Assembly (NCBI RefSeq): GCF_023065955.2
Contig: NW_026623008.1
Location: forward strand, 23,060,001 to 23,124,000
DNA: 64,000 nt
Source: Ursus arctos
Taxonomy: Eukaryota > Chordata > Mammalia > Carnivora > Ursidae
Direction: 5' to 3'
The notes beneath the pieces are model-generated. The model was not told the DNA's origin and did no database searches. It worked only from the letters and a program-made list of their open reading frames with translations. This document shows positions 59,004 to 64,000 of this stretch, one piece after another. The translations under genes and the position numbers were made by a program. How positions within the stretch are numbered: position 1 is the stretch's first letter; the number at the start of each line of letters is the position of its first letter.

Positions 59004-59689
59004 GTTTCACCAGTTGCTAGATTATCAGGGGGAAAGAAAACACATAATCCAGCTGTACGCTCGCTGTTCATGAGAGTCATATCTAAAACAACAGACCTAT
59101 GGAAATACCGAAGGCAAAGATATGAAAAAAAGACCATCCATTGTCTGACCAACAGTGTGTCCGAGACCTTTTGCACTTTGCTACTGAAGCCCAATTTTTT
59201 TTCAGGGACTAGACAGGAATCTATTGGTCCAGGAGGAGCATCTGTCCCCCAGCCCCAGTTTATTTCTTTGTGATGTCAAAGTACCAGCCGCAAAAGATGA
59301 ATCACAATTCGGTCTAAGCCAATCGTAGAGCCTCTTTTCTCTCCATCGGTGATTAGGGAAAAGATGCTCATGTGTCCCAGTTCTGGAAACTGGAATGTAA
59401 AGGGAAATCTGGGAAGTGCTTTTTTCCTTTCTCCTTCTGCCTGGGGCATGGAACACAAGGCCTCAAGTGCAGCAGCCTTTTTGCAATCTTGGCATAACCA
59501 TGAGCACAAAGGCCCTCAGGCTAATGTTGATGGAGAGGAGATTCCTAGCAAGCCTGGGTAACTGACGCATCATGGAGCTGCTAAGATAATGCCGACAATG
59601 GCCTGACTTTGGAATTTTTGTTATTTAAAGAAAACATACCCCAATTTGTTTCAGCCACTGTAGTTGGGTTTTGTTACTTGCATTTCCAA

Positions 59690-60094
59690 TAGGCACAGCA
59701 GACAAATACTAAGCCAAAGGGAGCTGGTGTAGCTTTATAAATATCAGATGAAATGGACTTTAAGTCAAAAGGCATCATTATGGGGGCGCCTGGGTGGCTC
59801 AGTCATTAAGCACCTGCCGTTAGCTCAGGTCATGATCCCAGGGTCCTGGGATTGATTCCCTCATTGGGCTCCCTGCTTAGCGGGGAGCCTGCTTCTCCCT
59901 CTGCCTGCTGCTCCCCCTGTTTGTGCTCTCTCTCTCTGTCAAATAAATAAATAAAATCTAAAAAAAAAAAGAGGCATCATTATGGATAAGAAGGTCATTA
60001 CATAACGATTAACAAGAAAAATGTTACCAGGGAGATATAATTCTGAACTTCTTTGAACCTAACAGCCTAGCCCTCAGATTATATAAAGCAGAGT
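59690..60094 (+). mobile_element. Old L1 ORF2-region remnant, sense
   Basis: ATATCAGATGAAATGGACTT and the following asparagine/lysine-rich text match the L1 ORF2 region. SINEs lie inside it and at its right end. Confidence 0.5.
59783..59971 (+). mobile_element. SINEC with target duplication
   Basis: GGGGCGCCTGGGTGGCTCAG to AAATAAATAAATAAAATC plus A-run. GGCATCATTATGG is present on both sides. Confidence 0.95.
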
Positions 60095-60267
60095 CTAGGC
60101 GACTGGGTGGCTCAGTCGGTTAAGCATCTGCCTTTGGCTCAAGTCATGATCTCAGGGTCCTGGGATCAAGCCCTGCATCAGGCTCTCTGCTCAGCAAGGG
60201 GTCTTCTTCTCCCTCTCCTCTGTGATCTGTCTCTCAAATAAATAAATAAAATCTTAAAAAAATAAAA
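60095..60267 (+). mobile_element. SINEC near an L1/DNA-transposon junction
   Basis: GGCGACTGGGTGGCTCAGTC to AAAATCTTAAAAAAATAAAA. TATATAAAGMAGAGTC (M is C or A) is present at about 60080 and 60269. Confidence 0.9.
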
Positions 60268-60278
60268 ATATATAAAGA

Positions 60279-60502
60279 AGAGTCAGCAAACTTCTCCTAT
60301 AAAAGGACAGATAGTAAATATTTTAGACATTGTAAACCATCCAGCCTCTGTCTCAACTACTCAACTTTGCCATTGTAGTAAGAAAAAAGTCACAGAGAAT
60401 ACATAAACAAACAGACATGGCTGCGTTCCAATAAAACTTTATTTACAAAAACAAGGAGTGGGCCAAATTTGGTTCACAGACCACATCGTTTGATGACCCC
60501 TG
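60279..60502 (+). mobile_element. Non-autonomous hAT-like DNA transposon
   Basis: Left end AGTCAGCAAACTTCTCC, right end complementary type (ACATCGTTTGATGACCCCTG). The internal ATAGTAAATATTTTAGACAT and CCAATAAAACTTTATTTACA match a common short mammalian repeat. Diverged. Confidence 0.55.
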
Positions 60503-61400
60503 ATAGAAAGTGAAACTTGAGACAATTTCAAAGAGACATGGATGGATCCATAATCCTCCTGAGGATCTTATCTTTCCTTTCTCCATAGTTACTAAATCAA
60601 GTGGCCATAAGGTTAGTCAATATGTAGAATATTTGTATAACACAATTAAGAAGCTTGATCAAACAGAAAAATTGGCATTCTTTTCATCCAGTGTGAGAAC
60701 ATTTACAGAAATTGTTCCCACACTAGGTCATGAGGCAAGTCTGCCAAGGAGTGAACTGATATCACGTAGACCATTTTCTACGACCACAATCCCCTGAAAT
60801 GAGAAAACGACAACAAAAAGGTAAACTTATGCCTGAAAATTAAAATCAAACCTCCAAATATTTAATGGGACAAAGAAAAAATACAAAATATAAGAACTGG
60901 CTGACAATGAAAGCATTACATTTTGAAATTTCAGTGCAGCTAAGACAATCCTTGAGGGGATGTGTGTCCTCTTAAACGCCTGTATTAAAGATTGCACCTT
61001 AATAAAGATAGCACATTAGTGACTTGAACATTCAATTTAGGATGCCAGAGAAAGACCACATAATGCCTCCTCCAATAGCAGGAAATAATAAAGATAAGAG
61101 AAAAAAAATCAATAAAACAGAAAACAAAGAACCAACACAGATGATCGATAAAGCAACTGACTAATAAAACAGATACATTTGTAGCAGGACTGATGAAGAA
61201 GAGAAAAGGCCCGAATAAATAATGAAAAGAGGGAGTTAACTAGAGAAAGACTTTTTTTCACTATAAGAAACAATTTTGTACAAATAAATTGGAAAATGAA
61301 GTTGCAGTGGATAAGTATCTATAGAATATAACCGATCGAAACTGACAAGGAATGGAAATGAGAAATAAAACATAACGTTAAAGAAATAGTTGTTCAGATT
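60503..61400 (+). mobile_element. Old L1 ORF2-region remnant, sense
   Basis: Contains AGGAAATAATAAAGATAAGA with CAATAAAACAGAAAACAAAG, as expected for L1 ORF2. The open frame at 60510-60797 lies within it and shows no other identity. Confidence 0.45.
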
Positions 61401-61471
61401 GTTCTTTTAAATCTCTCCTGGATCTGTAGTGATCATATCCCTTTCATTCTTAGTATTTAATTACTTGAGCC

Positions 61472-61488
61472 TTTCTATATATATATAC

Positions 61489-61548
<60 letters not shown>

Positions 61549-61550
61549 GC
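61472..61550. repeat. TA-repeat with TACATA interruptions
   Basis: TATATATATACATATATATAC followed by more than 20 TA units. Strongly self-complementary. Confidence 0.95.
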
Positions 61551-61668
61551 CTCAGAGGTTTAACTATTTTATTAATCTTTTCAAAGAACTCACTTTTGGC
61601 TTCGTTAATTCTCTCAGTTGTATATTTTTTCTGTTTTTTTAAGTTTTGCTCTCATCTTCATCATTTCT

Positions 61669-61873
61669 TTTTTTTTTTTTTTAAGATTTTATTTATTTAT
61701 TTGACAGAGATAGAGACAGCCAGCGAGAGAGGGAACGCAAGCAGGGGGAGTGGGAGAGGAAGAAGCAGGCTCCCAGCGGAGAAGAGCCTGACATGGGGCT
61801 CGATCCCAGAACACCGGGATCACGCCCTGAGCCAAAGGCAGACGCTTAACGACTGAGCCACCCAGGCGCCCCC
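61669..61873 (-). mobile_element. SINEC
   Basis: T-run, AAGATTTTATTTATTTATTT, young-type body, GAGCCACCCAGGCGCCCC. Confidence 0.95.
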
Positions 61874-63088
61874 ATGCACGCTTTTATAACTTTGCTCCTT
61901 CTGCGCATACCCTTGAGCGGTCGATAGTACTGTTTCGCCTGCTTCAAAGCTTCATATCATGCCTCGTATACTGCATGTCTCTGCCTTTTTTGTACCAGAT
62001 CACGTGAGAGGCTCGTCTGTGTTAACCCGCAGCACCTCTCTTAGACTCGGGCAGCTGGGACCCCTTGAATCTTGGAATTCCTCTGCCCCCAGGGCCGAGA
62101 GCCTCTTTCCAAGGCCAGAGCAGTGATTTCCCTAGAGTTTTCTTCCTGCGGTGACCACACAGCCGTACCTACCCTAATCCCAAGGGCCGGCCCGGTGGCA
62201 GTTGTGGGAGGGACAAACAGGCTGACGTGTCCACAAGTGTGTGTGCATGAGTTCCTGACGGCGTAGGCCAGACCCAGAGCAGGAAGAGAGCAGAAGAGTG
62301 TCCTCAGCCCCCAGATTACCCCTGCCCTGGGCCTCATGAATGTTAGGGGCAGCCTGTCAATCAATATATATCTCTCCAGTGCATTCTTCTTAACTGCCTA
62401 CTTTGTAGCTCTAACGAGATTGACTTGTACATTATTCTGTTGTTTCCAATTTTCCACTCTACATGGTGTTGTAATGAACATTCTTGTACTTGTCAAGAGG
62501 TGGGATTTATTTCTGGAATTGAATTCTAGGTTGGAGAGTATGTGCATGCTGGACTTTACTAGATTTTGCCAGATTGCTTTTCCAAAGTGGTTATAACTGA
62601 AACTCTCTTTAGCATTAACAAGAGGGCCCATTGTTCTACAATAGTCCTCAGCACTTAATATAGTCGGGCTGGAAATGTTGTTTGTGTTACCAACTTGAAG
62701 TCTAAAGTTCCATCTTGTTTTAATTTGCATTCCAAAAATTACAAGTAGGGTTAAACTTCATTTCACATATATTTGTATTGTTTACCTGTTTATATCTTAT
62801 GCTTGTTTTCCTGTTGAGTCGTTTGTAATCTTTTTATTGATCTGTAGAACTTCGTGATGCAGCCTGGATACCAATCCTTCGTCTGTTGTGTTCATTATAC
62901 GTGTATCTTCTCCCAGCCTTGTGCATTGGGTTTTGTTTATCTTATTTTTGCCATGCAATACTTTGGAACTTCAATGTAGTCAAATTCTATCAGTATTTTC
63001 TTTACGGTTTATGCTTCTTAAACTTGGTTAAGAAATCTTCATATCATGAGGTCGAGAAAAGATTTTTATTTAAAAATTTTCTTTTTCG

Positions 63089-63284
63089 GGGCACCTGGGT
63101 GGCACAGCGGTTAAACGTCTGCCTTCCACTCAGGGCGTGATCCCGGCGTGATAGGATCGAGCCCCACATCAGGCTCCTCCGCTATGAGCCTGCTTCTCCC
63201 TCTCCCACTCCCCCTGCTTGTGTTCCCTCTCTCGCTGGCTGTCTCTCTCTGTCAAATAAATAAAATCTTTAAAAAAAAAAAAGC
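63089..63284 (+). mobile_element. SINEC inside L1
   Basis: GGGGCACCTGGGTGGCACAG to AAATAAATAAAATC and an A-run. TTTCTTTTTC flanks both ends. Confidence 0.95.
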
Positions 63285-63418
63285 TTTCTTTTTCATATTT
63301 AGTATCCCTCTGCACTGACTTTGGTGATCAGAGTGATACAGGAGTGCAATTCTCCTTTTTTCCACACGGAAAACCAATTTTCGCACCACCATTTATTGGA
63401 AGGAACTGGTTTAAGTAT

Positions 63419-63517
63419 TTTTTTTTAAGTAATCTCTACACCCAACGTGGGACTTGAACTCATGACCCTCAGGTCAAGAGTTGTATGCTTTATCGACTGA
63501 GCTGGCCAGGTGCCCCA
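63419..63517 (-). mobile_element. Short-type SINEC, left arm of an inverted pair
   Basis: TTTTTTTTAAGTAATCTCTA to GAGCTGGCCAGGTGCCCC. The direct flank GGAACTGG(TTTA) recurs after it. Confidence 0.9.
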
Positions 63518-63534
63518 TAAAAGGAACTGGTTTA

Positions 63535-63684
63535 GGGGCGCCTGGGTGACTCAGTTGGTTAAACATCTGACTCTTGATTTCAGCTCAGGTCTTGATCTCA
63601 GGGTCGTGAGTTCAAGCCGCGTGTTGGGCTCCACAATGGATGTGGAGCCTACTTACAAAAAATAAAGATAAAAAAAAAAAAAGA
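63535..63684 (+). mobile_element. Short-type SINEC, right arm of an inverted pair
   Basis: GGGGCGCCTGGGTGACTCAG to AAAAAATAAAGATAAA. It lies in opposite orientation about 17 bases from the preceding short-type copy. Confidence 0.9.
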
Positions 63685-64000
63685 GAACTGGTTAAAATGC
63701 CACCTCTGATTTATGTCGAACCTTCAGTTTGCACACCTCTCCTCTGTGCTCTCAATTCGGCCCCATTTGTTTATTTGTACATCCCTCTGCCAGTACCTCC
63801 CTGTCTCATTACGTTAGTTGTGTAAGTCCTGACATCTGAAGGGTGATTCTCCTCACTGTGTTCATTTTCTTCAAAGTTGCTTGGCTACCCTTGGCTGTTC
63901 TTTCATATGACTTTAAGATAATGTTTCCAAAAATACTAATTTAAAAAACACTTTGTTTAACCCTTTGACATTGAAATAACTTTATAGATTACTTTGGGGG

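Larger units (their letters stand above)
62340..64000 (-). mobile_element. Old L1 3'-region, antisense, to the window edge
   Basis: GTTGTAATGAACATTCTTG, CTTCGTCTGTTGTGTTCATT and TTTGCCATGCAATACTTTGG are typical antisense L1 text. Three SINEs are inserted in it. Confidence 0.6.

Noticed and set aside
60510..60797. 95-codon open frame in AT-rich DNA
   Set aside because: It lies inside decayed L1 ORF2-type sequence and is best read as a leftover of it.
50446..64000. Search for HCRTR1 exons downstream of TINAGL1
   Set aside because: No receptor-like exon or transmembrane coding segment was found. By mammalian synteny the gene should start beyond the window.

Overview
The window is mammalian nuclear DNA from a carnivoran. 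About 25 tRNA-Lys-derived SINEC elements are scattered through it, alongside old L1, L2, MIR, MaLR-type LTR and DNA-transposon remnants. The youngest SINEs are of the type common in bears, seals and other arctoids. None matches the youngest dog-specific SINEC type, so an arctoid (bear, panda, pinniped or relative) is my best guess. There are no bacterial, viral or CRISPR features.

Two multi-exon genes can be read, both on the plus strand. The first (coding exons from 12299 to at least 19954) is a paralogue of ornithine decarboxylase. It keeps the PLP lysine and the catalytic Cys-Asp, but its substrate-specificity helix and its antizyme-binding surface are changed. It best fits the orthologue of mouse Gm853, reported as a leucine decarboxylase, which from memory lies beside Tinagl1 in mouse. 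The second gene (first exon near 40889, coding 41468 to 50050, poly(A) signal at 50421) is TINAGL1, a secreted matrix protein with a somatomedin-B-type domain and a cathepsin-like domain whose catalytic cysteine is a serine. Twelve exons give 467 codons with GT-AG junctions throughout and no breaks.

Layout: 1-12.2 kb, repeat-rich flank; 12.3-20.1 kb, decarboxylase-like gene; 20.1-40.8 kb, intergenic with L2, L1, MaLR and SINE copies; 40.85-50.45 kb, TINAGL1 with a CpG-rich TATA-like promoter; 50.45-56 kb, mostly unique DNA with a CpG-island-like patch at 51.45-52.15 kb; 56-64 kb, AT-rich old L1 sequence with nested younger insertions.

The most interesting observations are: (1) an apparently intact decarboxylase paralogue with an altered substrate pocket and no visible antizyme-binding signature; (2) four CTCF-like motifs placed so that each gene lies between convergent sites, with a divergent pair between the genes; (3) a CpG-rich candidate regulatory patch downstream of TINAGL1; (4) a short TTAA-flanked inverted-repeat element inside a decarboxylase intron. 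I see no wholly new system. The rest is ordinary mammalian sequence.
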